Part shown: positions 11,301-22,154 of the stretch, in pieces | Position numbering within the stretch: position 1 is the first letter of the stretch | Layout of the letters: each line of letters starts with the position of its first letter | Assembly (NCBI GenBank): GCA_018340375.1 | Contig: JAFFJZ010000001.1 | Span: forward strand, 67,510,001-67,574,000 | DNA length: 64,000 bases | Direction: 5' to 3' | From: Gonatopus flavifemur | Taxonomy: Eukaryota > Arthropoda > Insecta > Hymenoptera > Dryinidae | Notes under the pieces: model-generated | Seen by the model: the letters and a program-made list of their open reading frames with translations, nothing else | Database searches by the model: none | What the model was told of the DNA's origin: nothing | Made by a program: the position numbers and the translations under genes

Positions 11301-12122
11301 TAATGAAAATAATTTTGTTCGAGGAAAATTGAAATTTGGGTGAAGTATAAATTCAATAATTCGTTACAAACTATTCTGTATTAAATTAATTTTATTCAAG
11401 GTGTGTCGGGTGATGGTGTTTTGCAATGTATAAGGAGAACGTATTCATCAAAGTCTCGATCTGTGTATAGAACTGGATGATTGGAAACTGTTGAAAGCCT
11501 AGGTACTCATAATCAGATCGGATGATCGAATTTTTACTGTCTGGATTTATCTGATAAGGATTATATGTATAATTGAAATATTGATGAAAATTTATTGAAT
11601 TTGTAATGATTTAATTGATTTTGCACCTCCCATTTGGATCGAAAATTGGTGAGAATCGCAAAATGAAAACAATGTTGATGTTAATTCCTTGAAAAAATGT
11701 TCATAAATGAAATGAATTTTCAGCCTTTTACAACTATATTGTTGTACCATATTCACGTACAGTATTGTCCATGAAGAACCTTGAGCAAGGTATCCCTCAC
11801 CTCAAATCAATTGATGTTGAAGGAATAAAAGAAATGTCAGAGAAAAGTTTGTACATTGACTTATGCCTACATTTATAAAGCTGTGTCCCAAATTAAAACA
11901 CAAAGAAGAGGGATGGATTCACAGCATGACAAACCACATGAGCTAATTCCTAAAATCCCCAAAACTGTCTTCAATCGCCCAAAGTTCCCACATAAAATCC
12001 CTCTAAACGACTAAATACCTCCTAAATCTAGAAAAACAAATCCTATTAGAGAGGCACCATATTCCAAGGTGTCCAAGGTAAGATATTTGATCAAATCCAA
12101 TTCTGGTAACACTCTTGAGATG
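8313..12122. other. Mostly unique non-coding DNA; two simple repeats
   Basis: This is one of the longest stretches free of recognisable transposons. It holds a TTC run (9756-9787), a GGC-rich tract (10591-10620) and a TATATAAG-like word near 10787. ORFs here are 60-120 codons, lie on both strands and match no family I know. It may be intergenic or a large intron. I see no exon I can defend. Confidence 0.45.
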
Positions 12123-12124
12123 TA

Positions 12125-13410
12125 TTAGGTGTACAAATAAGTTTCCGCGGTTTGACAAAAGATGGCCCCACCAGAAGGTTATGGAGAAATTGTCAGATGT
12201 AAAACGTAATATCCCAAGTTTAGTCATCTGGCAACACCATAACCTTAAAGTACTAGTGATTCCGTATCAGCATCACGTAATTTTTTTCGTGCAAAAATGT
12301 CAAGTTTTATTCCGAATAAGCATCATTTGCGGGAACTTTTGATTTACTTCTTTAATGTGAAAAAATGTGCAGCTGAGGCGCATCGATTGCTTCTAGAAGC
12401 ATATGGTGAAGCTGCTTTAAGTGAGAGAAGTTGTCAGGAATGGTTTCAAAAGTTTAAGAACGGTGAGTTTGACGTTAAAGACAAAGAACGCAGTGAAAGG
12501 CCGAAAGTGTACGAAGACATGGAATTAGAAGTACTATTGGAGGAAGATTCGTCCCAAACGCAAAAAGAACTTGCACTTACTCTACAAGTGACTCAACAAG
12601 CAATTTCACATCGTTTAAAATCGTTAGGAATGATTGAAAAACAAGGAAATTGGGTTCCATATGAACTAAAGCCGAGAGACGTTGAACGCCGATTATGCAT
12701 GAGTGAAATGCTGCTTGCCAGGAATAAAAAAAAGAGTTTTTTGCATCGTATAGTCACTGGTGACGAAAAATGGATTCACTACGATAATCCAAAGAAGAGA
12801 AAGTCATGGGTTAAGCCCGGCGAACCATCAACATCGACAGCTAAGCCGAATATTCATGGAAAAAAACTCATGCTGTGTATTTGGTGGGATCAGCTTGGTG
12901 TCGTGTATTATGAATTGCTGAAACCAAGCGAAACCATTACTGGAGCTCTCTACCGAACACAATTGATGAGATTGAGTCGGGCACTTAAGGAAAAACGCGC
13001 CCATTACTACTCCAGACACCACAAAATTATTCTTTTACACGATAATGCTCGTCCACATGTTGCGGCGCCGGTAAAAACATACTTGGAAACACTCAACTGG
13101 CAAGTTTTACCCCACCCGCCGTATTCACCAGACTTAGCCCCTTCTGATTATCACCTGTTCCGGTCGATGGCACATGGTCTGTCTGAGCAGCGCTTCACAT
13201 CATATGAAGACACCAAAAATTGGCTAGATTTGTGGATAGCGTCAAAAGATGAAGAGTTTTTTCGACGGGGTATCCGAATGTTGCCAGAAAGATGGGGAAA
13301 AGTAGTGGCAAATGATGGAAAATACTTTGAATAAAACGGAATGTACTTTTCCTTTACAATAAATTCCTAATTTTTTATAAAAAACCGCGGAAACTTATTT
13401 GTACACCTAA
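12125..13410 (+). mobile_element. Intact mariner element (1286 bp)
   Basis: Perfect 29-bp terminal inverted repeats start TTAGGTGTACAAATAAGTTT (12125-12153) and mirror at 13382-13410. TA target duplications sit at 12123-12124 and 13411-13412. One uninterrupted transposase frame fills the centre. Length, TA target and D,D34D transposase all fit Tc1/mariner. Identical TIRs and an open frame suggest recent activity. It is unrelated in TIR sequence to the two dead mariner copies elsewhere in the window. Confidence 0.95.
12297..13334 (+). CDS. Mariner transposase, apparently intact, 345 aa
   Basis: This protein cuts and joins the element's own ends at TA targets. The N-terminal paired-like DNA-binding region (about residues 5-115) includes CQEWFQKFKNGEFDVKDKER and a second helix-turn-helix around TQKELALTLQVTQQAISHRL. 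The linker motif WVPYEL is at 119-124. The catalytic triad is Asp156 (VTGDEKW), Asp249 (LLHDNARPHVA) and Asp284 (YSPDLAPSDYHLF). Asp249 and Asp284 are separated by 34 residues, the mariner D,D34D signature. Length is normal for the family (about 340-350). The ATG at 12297 is chosen because it precedes the first conserved residues, and the TAA lies 76 bases before the right end. No stop or frameshift is visible, so it could be functional. Subfamily was not assigned. Confidence 0.95.
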   Translation: MSSFIPNKHHLRELLIYFFNVKKCAAEAHRLLLEAYGEAALSERSCQEWFQKFKNGEFDVKDKERSERPKVYEDMELEVLLEEDSSQTQKELALTLQVTQQAISHRLKSLGMIEKQGNWVPYELKPRDVERRLCMSEMLLARNKKKSFLHRIVTGDEKWIHYDNPKKRKSWVKPGEPSTSTAKPNIHGKKLMLCIWWDQLGVVYYELLKPSETITGALYRTQLMRLSRALKEKRAHYYSRHHKIILLHDNARPHVAAPVKTYLETLNWQVLPHPPYSPDLAPSDYHLFRSMAHGLSEQRFTSYEDTKNWLDLWIASKDEEFFRRGIRMLPERWGKVVANDGKYFE

Positions 13411-13443
13411 TATATTGCTGTTAAACCTTCTTTTCTTTTTGTA

Positions 13444-13917
13444 CACGAAAAAAAAATAATCACCTATCATTTGGATAGCTGAAAATTAGCTACGGCAGCT
13501 ATTTTTTAGCTGTCACAGTCACTCATTTAGCGGTAGCAGCAAGAAATGTAGCTGCCACAGTGAAAGTTCAATAGCTAAATTAATTGGCTATCCAAATATC
13601 AACTGCAAAACCTGTGCAGTTACAGCTACGATTTCCTACCAAGGTAGCTGAACAAAACACGGAGAACAGATCATGGAATGAGCTAGTAATGCTTACTAAA
13701 ATACAATATGGTGTACCAAAATAGGAACCATTGCTCGTCTCTGTTAGCGACTGTGTACAGAAATTCGTAGTTCTCAGCAGTTTACTATCTTTTCTAGTGA
13801 TCATTCCATGATCTTTTTTCTCCGTGTAGCTACACCCGCAATTATTTTAGCTACAGCGATTAATAAAGAGTGCTAAAAAAATGAGTAGTTGCCACAGCTA
13901 TTTCCTTTTTTTCCGTA
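13444..13917. mobile_element. CAC-type element rich in AGCTGC words, with a nested MITE
   Basis: It starts CACGAAAAAAAAATAATCAC and ends CCTTTTTTTCCGTA (terminal G changed to A), flanked by TA (13442-13443, 13918-13919). TAGCTGCCAC / GTGGCAGCTA words recur in both orientations. A second MITE is nested at 13658-13826. The element begins 32 bases after the intact mariner. Confidence 0.6.
13658..13826. mobile_element. CAC...GTG MITE nested in 13444-13917
   Basis: The ends are CACGGAGAACAGATCATGG and CCATGATCTTTTTTCTCCGTG, 169 bp apart overall. Flanks are AA and TA, so the duplication is imperfect or has decayed. Confidence 0.65.
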
Positions 13918-13919
13918 TA

Positions 13920-15098
13920 AGAATTGAAATCGTGCTGACCCCCAATAAGTAGTCAAAAAAACTAGACTTTTTTGTTATATAATATGTGCTTACATGTATT
14001 AGGATCACGTATCATGTAAAGAAGTGATGAAACTTTCAATGCCCAGACCAAATTTGTTGCATACACGGACCCGATGATTTCATAACAAATTTTCAATTCA
14101 ATCAACATCAACAGAACCTAATAATCCAACTCCATTCGATATAGAATCAACCTTCGCTTAGTTCGATTATAATTCGTTCCTTTCTACCGAACCTTCTTCC
14201 TGGCTATTGATACAATTTATGGTCTCAAATTTCCAATCTATGGGATATTACATATTGTTCGATTCGAAATATCGGGAGCTCGCGAAACAAAACTAACAAT
14301 TGAAATTGAAATGTGAAAGCGAGTGATAAATCAAATACAAGGAAACAACAGCACGATGAACGATACGCAATTTATCATGAAAAATTTCTCTCAACCATTT
14401 TGCTTTTCATTTGTTCTATTCGCTGTCCACGGTAGTCGTCGATCGTCCCGGTACATAATTTCATAATTAATGGATTTACTTGCATTGAGAGTGTAATTGA
14501 AATTGATTCACACTCCAATACATATGTATTTTATCGTTTTTCGATCCAAGAAACATTACGAACAATTTACTTCCTGGTAGGGATAAAAAGTTTATAATAA
14601 ACTTTTCCAAACCACATCGAAAGTACGCGAAACGTGTCAGGAAAGTATCCTTGGCTACGCGAGATTTGGTTTCTCAAGATCACGTACTCCAAATAATCAG
14701 AATACCTTCACCGGAGACCGTAGATGCACCTGAATACGCTCAAAGCACGTTCTTTTCGATGACTACATCGGGGCGTAGGAAACTTTTTAATCCTCAAATG
14801 ATATGAGTATGATCTTAGAAGTAATTATTAGATTTGGGAAAAAAAACATTAGAGCTGTTCGTGCAATTACTATACCGACGTTTTCGATATAAATCTATAA
14901 AACTGTATTCAAAGTACTCAACCTATAACGATAAATTGAAACATGATATCAATTCAACAAGTACGAAATCATGTTAGTGTAGTGCGTAAGCAAGCTCGAA
15001 TAGAAATTCATTTTCGATTCGAGATTACAACGATGAATAATGAAATTTTGAACAAACAAAGGAGAAACCGTCAAGGTAGAAATATTCTATTACATCTT
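13920..15098. other. No gene recognised
   Basis: This is AT-rich, apparently single-copy sequence. I find no inverted-repeat element, RNA gene or defensible exon. Confidence 0.4.
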
Positions 15099-16672
15099 CC
15101 CATGTGGAAATGGAAACACGTGCCACTACTGCCTGAGTACTGTTGCCAGAGTTGCCAGTACTGGCAATTCCAGACCTACCATTATGGGCGTCGTTGAATA
15201 GACGGTACTGGCAAAGAGTCGAAATGATAACATCATTTTACAAAAGGGCCAGAAGAACATTTACTACCGAATTGGTACCGATTTTCAACGCGAGCCAACT
15301 ATAGCGGAACTCTGGCTTGCAACAGGATCAGTTGTTTTGCCAGAGCTGGATGGAAAACGACAAGGAGTCAGTACTGGCACAGTACCGGTAATCGAAGTCA
15401 CCAGGAGTGATCATATTTCAATTAAAAACAAAAAAACATTGAATTTGAACTTTGAAAATCTGAAGAATGCATTGTTCTTATTATTCTCATCGGAGAAAGG
15501 CACTTTGGAAATGATTCCACAAAAGTTCCCTGAGTAAGGATTGAACCCAGGTCCTGCGAGTGAGAAATCTAGTCTCTATCAAATCAGCCGATCTCCGAGT
15601 TGACGACGAATCACTCAAATTGCCATTTAGTGTAATACGATCGTTGAAGTCATACAATTCACCATGGATTCCGTAGAGGAATAAAGTCCTGCCAATACTG
15701 GCACATTGTCGTCTCTCGAAGATATTGAATGATGATACCAACTCTGGCCTAATGCTGGCGCGACTTCGGCTCACTACAAAAGCCGAGTTACTCCACCGAG
15801 AAAAAACAGTTGCCAAATTCACCCCTTGTTAAGTAAATATATGGACAATTTAAAAATGTAGTGCGAGCTACTACAATTTTAGCTAATTTCACTGCAAGGA
15901 AAGTAGGATGCACTTCAGCTATGGTATCTTTCGCATCAGCTGTGGTATATTTCACATGCGTTGTTGTAAAATCAACTAAAATTGTGGTCGCTTGCACTAA
16001 ATCCTCAATCATCCATACATTGATTCAATGATGTATATTTTACAAGTTTTTTCCTTCAGTGTAAGATCGTGATTTTAATAACATTCGACCACCGATTCTG
16101 TAGAAAGTCACAGTTTTATCAGTACTGGCATATTGCTGTCTTTCGAACATATTGAATCATCTTAACAACTTTGGCCTAATGCTGTCCACTACAACAGCCA
16201 AGTTATTGCTAAGATCGTGATTCTAACGTCAGTCGACTACCGATTTCGTAATCAGTCAGAGTCTAATCAATACTGGCACATTGTCGTCTATGGAACATAT
16301 TGAATGCTAATACTAACTGTGGCTCAGTACTGGTGCAGTATTGTCTTGTCAAACTGACCGTGTTATTGGAAAGATCAGTGAAATTCCTATCCACTATCTG
16401 TTCCGTATTAGAACAACGTTGCATCGATACTGGTGCAGTATCGTCTTTTGTTCGCATTCTACCATCCAACTAATTCTGATTCGGTACTGGCACGGTTCCG
16501 TTTCTGTATGGTCTGGGTATTCTCCAAACATTGTTAATTCGATACTGGCTGATGATCATCTGACTGCGCAAGCCAGTACTGTCTGAAATCCGGCAAACAT
16601 TTGGCCGAAGTCTGGCAAGTGCAACTTGGCAAGTACCGCGCCATTTGTCAACTCTGGCTATTTCCACATGGG
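15099..16672. mobile_element. CCC...GGG element built from CAGTACTGGCA words, 1574 bp
   Basis: It starts CCCATGTGGAAATGG and ends CTATTTCCACATGGG. Flanks are TT and CT. The interior contains dozens of diverged GCCAGTACTGGCA/GGTACTGGCACAG words in both orientations, plus short non-repeated stretches. A tRNA-like segment on the minus strand lies at about 15530-15605. The ORFs (up to 111 aa) track the repeats and look spurious. Confidence 0.6.
15530..15605 (-). repeat. tRNA-like (SINE-type) segment with box A/B resemblance
   Basis: On the minus strand, ATCGGCTGATTTGATAGAG resembles a degenerate box A and D-arm. About 30 bases later GACCTGGGTTCAATCC resembles a box B/T-arm. The acceptor halves do not pair and the anticodon arm is unclear, so it is not a functional tRNA. 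It may be a tRNA-derived SINE head carried inside the 15099-16672 element. Confidence 0.35.
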
Positions 16673-16795
16673 CTATTACGGATCGTGAAATTTCTGATTA
16701 AATATCATTGAATTTCATTGCAACCCATTCATTTTTCCATTGGTCAATGAGATTTTATAGATTTTTTGTAACAGGCCGATGGAATCTAGTTAGAT
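16673..16795. repeat. Dispersed repeat, copy 1 (ATTTCTGAT...AATATCATTG)
   Basis: GTGAAATTTCTGATTAAATA, then CATTGAATTTCATTG, TCAATGAGATTTTATAG and TTTGTAACAGG recur in the same order at 57486-57582. Function unknown. Confidence 0.5.
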
Positions 16796-17018
16796 CGAAT
16801 GATGGATAATATTGGTAGAAATGAAAATCAATCATACTTCAGAAACCCATTTGAGCCCAAGTTGGAGTGGTATAAGCTCAAAAAGGGCCTTGAATAGCCT
16901 ACTTTTGCATCGGGGAAATTTCTCTTCGGATTATATTCTGTAGCATTTGATCTTATTATCCCTTTGCCGCTGGAACTGCACGAAACAGCACCTCCCTAGT
17001 TTTCCCTAGTTAAAGAAA

Positions 17019-17120
17019 CCTATTGATCTTCGCCAAATTCAATTTACATTGGACAAAGATCTGATTAATCAATCAAACCTTCGTCCAATTTCAATGAGAC
17101 TTGGCGAACATCAATAGAGG
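17019..17120. repeat. Imperfect hairpin of about 100 bp
   Basis: CCTATTGATCTTCGCCAA and CATTGGACAAAG on the left are inverted on the right as CTTCGTCCAAT and TTGGCGAACATCAATAGAGG. It is probably a very short foldback element, and I see no clear target duplication. Confidence 0.5.
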
Positions 17121-18002
17121 TCATCGACCAAGGGTTTTGCTATATAAAAAGCAAATGGTGGGGGAAATTTCTAACGAAGAAGGGTTATAATTTCACAATT
17201 TTATTAAAATATCATTACCCATAAAACCTGAAGATCGATGATTTGTGCATAATGCATCAATTCATCCAGAGTTACTATCCTGTGAAAAGAAACATTCGTT
17301 TTACAAGCTAAATAACCAGTTTCTTATGAAATTTCTTGATATTACATTTGATTGCCTATTTCACGACCAGTTTGTGATTAATCCGATGGTTACAAGAATA
17401 TATATTGTGATAATAGAAAGCATTGAAAAGCTCAAATACTTTTTTATACTCAAGAACTCTTCCTGGAAACATTTCAATAGAATCCGCATCCTGCACATTC
17501 ATCTAACGTTCGTATAAGTATATCCATAGATATCGATACATCATTTTTAATCTACTGACACGGAAATACTTACACTTTGTACGATTTGATTATTACATTG
17601 ATAAAATGTATTATTTGAATCTCATGAAAGCTATATGCAGCGTATTGACAATGAAGTTAATGGAGATGCAAATGAACATAACAATGCATTATCCTTACAA
17701 TATTGAGAAATTTATTACAAGGTTGAACTTTCTCTTGAAATACGTGCGGCTCGATACTGAGGCCCTGTTGCAGCTACACTGCAATGTTCTCCAAAGGGGT
17801 ATTTTGATTTTATTGTATTTAAATGAATCTCAATTTTAAAATGTAAGGAAATTTCGTAAGAAAGTTCGTTCACACTCTTGAATTGACTGTTGATTTCAAA
17901 CAAACGACCTTCTCAGCATCGATATATGAACATTAAATAGCGAAAAAGTTGCCATGTAAACGTTCTATGGAAGGTAAAGTTACTATTGGTTCGTGGAAAT
18001 TG
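17121..18002. other. No gene recognised
   Basis: AT-rich non-coding sequence with short ORFs on both strands and no family resemblance. Confidence 0.4.
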
Positions 18003-18004
18003 CA

Positions 18005-18191
18005 CACGCAGAGAAAAATTGAAGCTTGATTAGCAGAACGGTTGATGTTACAGCAAAAATATTGCCATTTTAACAAAGATATTTGCTAATCCAGCAAAAT
18101 TTTCCAGCCGTCTGTATATCTACAATTCCGGATCGCTGAATGTTAAAAGAGCAGGATTTTTACTGTAACAGCAAATTTTTTTCTCTGAGTG
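18005..18191. mobile_element. CAC...GTG MITE with CA target repeat
   Basis: It begins CACGCAGAGAAAAATT and ends AATTTTTTTCTCTGAGTG. CA is duplicated (18003-18004, 18192-18193), a clear non-TA case. GCAGAAC/AGCAAAAT words fill the interior. Confidence 0.7.
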
Positions 18192-18214
18192 CAGGTATCG
18201 GAATGGAAAACTCC

Positions 18215-18690
18215 TGGAATGGCCCTTGGGAAAGTTTTCCTCGTTCATGCTAAATTTCCTTGTTCTTCTCCCTATTTCTCCCTCGAAACATGGGAAAGAA
18301 CATGGAAATTAGGCAAGTTTATGGCAGGGCCGTCTTTAAGGCAGGGCACACCGGGCCCGAGCCCAGGGCCTCCTGAAAAAAGGGGGCCTCTTCGTAGAGA
18401 ACCGAACCAAGATTTTTATATATTTTTTTAAAAAGGTGACTTGAACAAAATGAAATCAAGTTATTTTGAAAATGAAACTGATTCTAGATATACAAAAAAG
18501 TGGAAATTCAGCTAATGCTTATTTGAAAGGAAAATCATAATGATCAATGTTAGAGTGATTGTTCAAAAATGTCAAGATTTTACGTCTCCTTGCATGGGCC
18601 TCTACTCTAAGTAGGCCCACGGCCTTCAAGCAATGAAAGACGGCCCTGGTTTATGGGAATGAACAGGGAAAACTTTTCTACGGGGGTCCC
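18215..18690. repeat. Foldback repeat split by a hAT MITE
   Basis: The left arm (GGGAAAGTTTTCCTCGTTCA, then CATGGGAAAG) is inverted on the right (TTCCC and GAACAGGGAAAACTTTTC). The hAT element at 18325-18648 sits in the right arm. A lone arm fragment is at about 3940-3995. Confidence 0.6.
18325..18648. mobile_element. hAT MITE, 324 bp, 8-bp target duplication
   Basis: It starts CAGGGCCGTCTTTAAGG and ends TGAAAGACGGCCCTG. GTTTATGG is duplicated exactly on both sides (18317-18324, 18649-18656). CAGGG termini with 8-bp duplications are diagnostic of hAT elements. The exact duplication points to a recent insertion. The terminus resembles that of the larger element at 55726-57477. Confidence 0.85.
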
Positions 18691-19523
18691 TAAACAGCAC
18701 TACCATTGAAAAAACAGGTGGCCTCCATCTCAAATATACGCACTACGACGTGGAAGCGACGTGTCTAATCGGTGACGATGTTGCACAGGAAACGATAAGT
18801 GATCTTCGAATCCTGTGAACTTCATTCCTCGAAAAAATTTTGAAAATACTCAATTTTATAAATCTTTGGACATTCTTGAATACACATTCAACTTCTGAAC
18901 TTTTGTTATACGAGCCACTGGAACTCCGGATCAGCGTAACACATTTATTTTCAAAGAATCTACAAAAATTCCAAGTTCCAGTCATCAAAATATCATTTGA
19001 AAATCGTTGGTATCAGATCAAAAATTTCTTGTTCTAGATATTTTCAAATGAAATATTCAATATTTTTTATATAAACTTTGTCGAGTTTATATTGAATTTT
19101 ATAAAATATCGATAAAGACTTCATAAACATTGTGAATAAAATATCGTGCACCTTTAATCCCTAGGCGCATTTGCATTTTAGCCCCATGTAGACCCTCATA
19201 GTACATACATGCTAGGGATATGCTCAGGGACATCATTACCGCCCTGGTAGCCCTGGAGAAACCAGATGGAATTCCATGCCTCGAAATCTACAAATAAAAT
19301 GTTTTTTTCCTGGTAAAATAAGCCTTTATTCGTGAATCTTTGAAAAAAACTTATTTACCCCAGATTGAAGGGTCTTCGGACCCTCATTGAGTTTATAGTG
19401 AAGTTGTTGACTTGAACTGAACTCACAATCATAGTTTACATCCATGACTTCCAACTGTATAGCTCTTATAAAAGAGGATTGGAATTTCTAACCCCCCTCC
19501 CTCCCTCCCAATCACTGCCCATC
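18691..19523. other. Non-coding; GTGCACGATA-type fragment at about 19045-19155
   Basis: GTCGAGTTTATATTGAATTT, TAAAATATCGATAAAG and AAAATATCGTGCACC near 19080-19155 belong to the dispersed repeat also found at 755-862. No gene is visible. Confidence 0.45.
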
Positions 19524-19525
19524 TA

Positions 19526-19752
19526 CACTCGCAGAAAGGATTTCTTGAAACGAGAAAATTTTTCTTGTCGCTGGGACGACACTCATTTTTTTCTTGAGCC
19601 TTGAAAATTTTACTTGAATCAAGAAAAGTTCGTTTTGATTTCAAAAGGAATTTTCTTGATTCAAGTAAAATTTTCAAAGCTCAAGAAATGAGTGAGTTTT
19701 GTCCCAACGACAAGAAAAATTTTCTAATTCCAAGAAATCCTTTTTGTGAGTG
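19526..19752. mobile_element. Strongly palindromic CAC...GTG MITE, 227 bp
   Basis: Ends CACTCGCAGAAAGGATTTCT and AGAAATCCTTTTTGTGAGTG are inverted. The two halves pair almost throughout (CAAGAAAATTTTTCTTG-type words, centre near 19640). TA is duplicated (19524-19525, 19753-19754). A transcript would fold into one long hairpin. Confidence 0.7.
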
Positions 19753-19764
19753 TAGGGTTCGGCA

Positions 19765-20445
19765 AAAAATGTACTAACGCCACGAAATTTTTGCCATTTC
19801 CTAAGATTTACCACCAACGATAGGAACATCTCTGAAATATGGGATTTTGTGCATATGAAAGTAATAGTTTTTGAGTACCAGAGACACATTTTATTATATT
19901 TTTACAATACAAAATGGTGGCATACCAGCACATTCAAAATAAGTTTGTCAATTTACATGGGCGTATCATTATAGATCACAATTATGAATGTAGAACAAAA
20001 AACCAAAAAAGGTTCCCAAAATATCGTCCAAAATCTAGCGAACATCGTAGAATTTTTTCCATAAATTGAATACGACAGATTTTATGAGGGATTTTCGATC
20101 GGTTTAACAAAGAAAGAATCGAAACAAAACATTCAAATCAATGCCATTCGTTCGCTAGATTTTGGACGATATTTTGAAAAACTTTTCAGTTTTTTTTCCT
20201 GCATCCATCATTGTGACCTGTAGTGGTACGCCCATGCGAATTAACAGAATTATTTTGAATGTGCTGATATGCCACAATTTTGTATTGTAAAAATATAATA
20301 AAATGTGTTCCTGGTGCCTGAAGACTAGTACTTTCATATGCACGGAACTTCATATTTCAAAAATGTTTCTATCGTTTGTGGCGAGTCTTAGAAGATGGCA
20401 AAAAATTTCGTGGCCACAAGGTGATATTACCCCTTAAAACGTCGA
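19765..20445. repeat. Long foldback with arms of about 280 bp
   Basis: The left arm (about 19768-20043) and right arm (about 20143-20441) are inverted copies at roughly 80-90% by eye. Shared words are CACGAAATTTTTGCCAT, GTGCATATGAAAGTA, TTATTATATTTTTACAATAC, CAGCACATTCAAAATAA and AATATCGTCCAAAATCTAGC. The unpaired centre is about 100 bp. One arm is repeated alone at about 28500-28795. No coding sequence is seen. Confidence 0.7.
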
Positions 20446-21533
20446 AAATCTTTTCCGTACGATGCCTGTTTCCCTACCAACATTCACGCACGGAAAAACA
20501 TCCCATTTGGATTCTGCAATGGTTATTTGTAACTTGACATAACCACTCGTACAAACTTGCTTGAATACAATTGAAATAAAATTTACCACGAAACCTGTGA
20601 AAGATCTTACTTTTATCGTCTGGGAACCAACTCCGCCACTTTTGAAATTAGTAACCGAAGATTTCTACATGAGAAGACAAGCCATCTTTATCCGTGACAG
20701 AGAGACACTTTCCGTTGGTTCAGAATATAGAAATGCATGCCCCTATTCGGAACCAATGTTATGCACACCGTTGTATCACATCTTCATGGAAACTTGCTAT
20801 AGCCATTTTTCTCACAAATATGACGATGGAAAAGGAATACGATTATTTCATCCATACAACCGTCATCATATTTGTTGCTTAGAACGTATATGAATGAATT
20901 CACAAATGTTCACTAATTATTACGTGAGAAAAGAGTTGAGAGTCTGATCGAAGAAAATGACAAACTACCGATATCACAACACAATGGTAAAAGTTTAGTA
21001 AATGCCTGAAGATAATAAATAAAGATCAGATATGAACAATATGCTTTTTTTCCCCTCGCAAGTCCAATTCAAAAGATTAACGTCTACCATCTGTTTCGTG
21101 CGCATTATATCGTCGAATGTCTGCTATAAATTAATTAGCTCTCTTTGAAGGCTTGGTTTCTGAAACAATACTCAATCTCTTTCTCTCTTGAAGCTATTTT
21201 TCCTTTGCATCCACCTTTACGCTCGAATTTATAAAAGCAAAGGGGTCCGATTCACTTCCTTTGGTTGATAATGTTGCTATACGTGAAAGTATACTGTCGA
21301 CAGACCGTATAATAGACGCATTAGCGGTAGCAGCATTGAAGTAGCAGTATACCCGGAATCCCTTGTTCGCACGATCATTGTTTTCAGATATGACAAGGTG
21401 TAACCGAAGAAACTTTGAATTTCAAATGAATAATAATTTCAGTTTAATGATCACGAGAGAGGAATTTTCTTCACTGATTCTTGGGATAAATCGAATTCTA
21501 ATCAGATTTCGTAAGTTTTGTATACCGTGAAAA
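20446..21533. other. No gene recognised
   Basis: This holds a 110-codon ORF (20561-20893, non-ATG start) without recognisable domains. A solitary CACGGAAAAA end lies near 20489. Otherwise it looks like unique DNA. Confidence 0.4.
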
Positions 21534-21992
21534 CACGGAGAAGAAAAATTTGGCTGCGCAGCTACACGGAAAAAATCAGTGATCGAAATTTTCGTTGACT
21601 AGTATGTGACTTTTGGACGGAGCACAATTTGGAGAAGCATTCGTACACTGGATTTTAATAATTTGTTGACTCTTTCCATTATTTCGATGATGAAAATAAA
21701 AAGTGGATTCCATTGTTCGAATAGTGAACACAGTTAACGAATTATTCAAATCCAGTATACCAATTCTCTTGAAACTTGTGCTCCGTCCAAAATTGGCATA
21801 CTAGTCAACGAAAGTTTGGACTCCTTATTTTTTCCGTGTAACCGAAAATTTGCTGCCGCGACTGACTGGATTGCTGAGTGAGCAAGGTGATCAACTGAAA
21901 CAGCCAATTTTTCGTTGAACTAGTAAAAATAATTGTCTATTCTATTTATAATACTTAGATTTGCTGTGTCAACAAATTTGTTTTCTTCGTAA
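21534..21992. mobile_element. CAC-type element (AATTTGCTG words) with a nested MITE
   Basis: CACGGAGAAGAAAAATTTGG at the left is the inverse of AAATTTGTTTTCTTCGT at the right (about 21968-21988). It belongs with 27250-27619. The element at 21565-21838 is inserted near its left end. Confidence 0.5.
21565..21838. mobile_element. CAC...GTG MITE, AGTGATC subfamily (copy 2)
   Basis: CACGGAAAAAATCAGTGATC at the start and TTATTTTTTCCGTG at the end, with TA duplicated (21563-21564, 21839-21840). It is a sister of 7740-8015 along its whole length, including CGTTGACTAGTATG and TCCAGTATACCAATTC-like text. Confidence 0.8.
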
Positions 21993-22154
21993 AGAGAAAT
22001 TGTACAATCAGCTACTCTATCTACACGCAAAGAAATGAATTTGTTGTGCCCGCTACTCAATTTTTCATCTCACTTTTTACTATAACCATTCCCACCAGAA
22101 ATTTACAATAGGGGCAGTACTGGTCAAGACTGGCAGGGTACTAGCATTTGTCCA

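Noticed and set aside
15487..15822. 111-codon ORF inside the CAGTACTGGCA element
   Set aside because: It follows the repeated words and has no domain; the frame is a product of the repeats.
20561..20893. 110-codon ORF on the plus strand
   Set aside because: Non-ATG start, no domain recognised, no splice context; length is within chance for this window.
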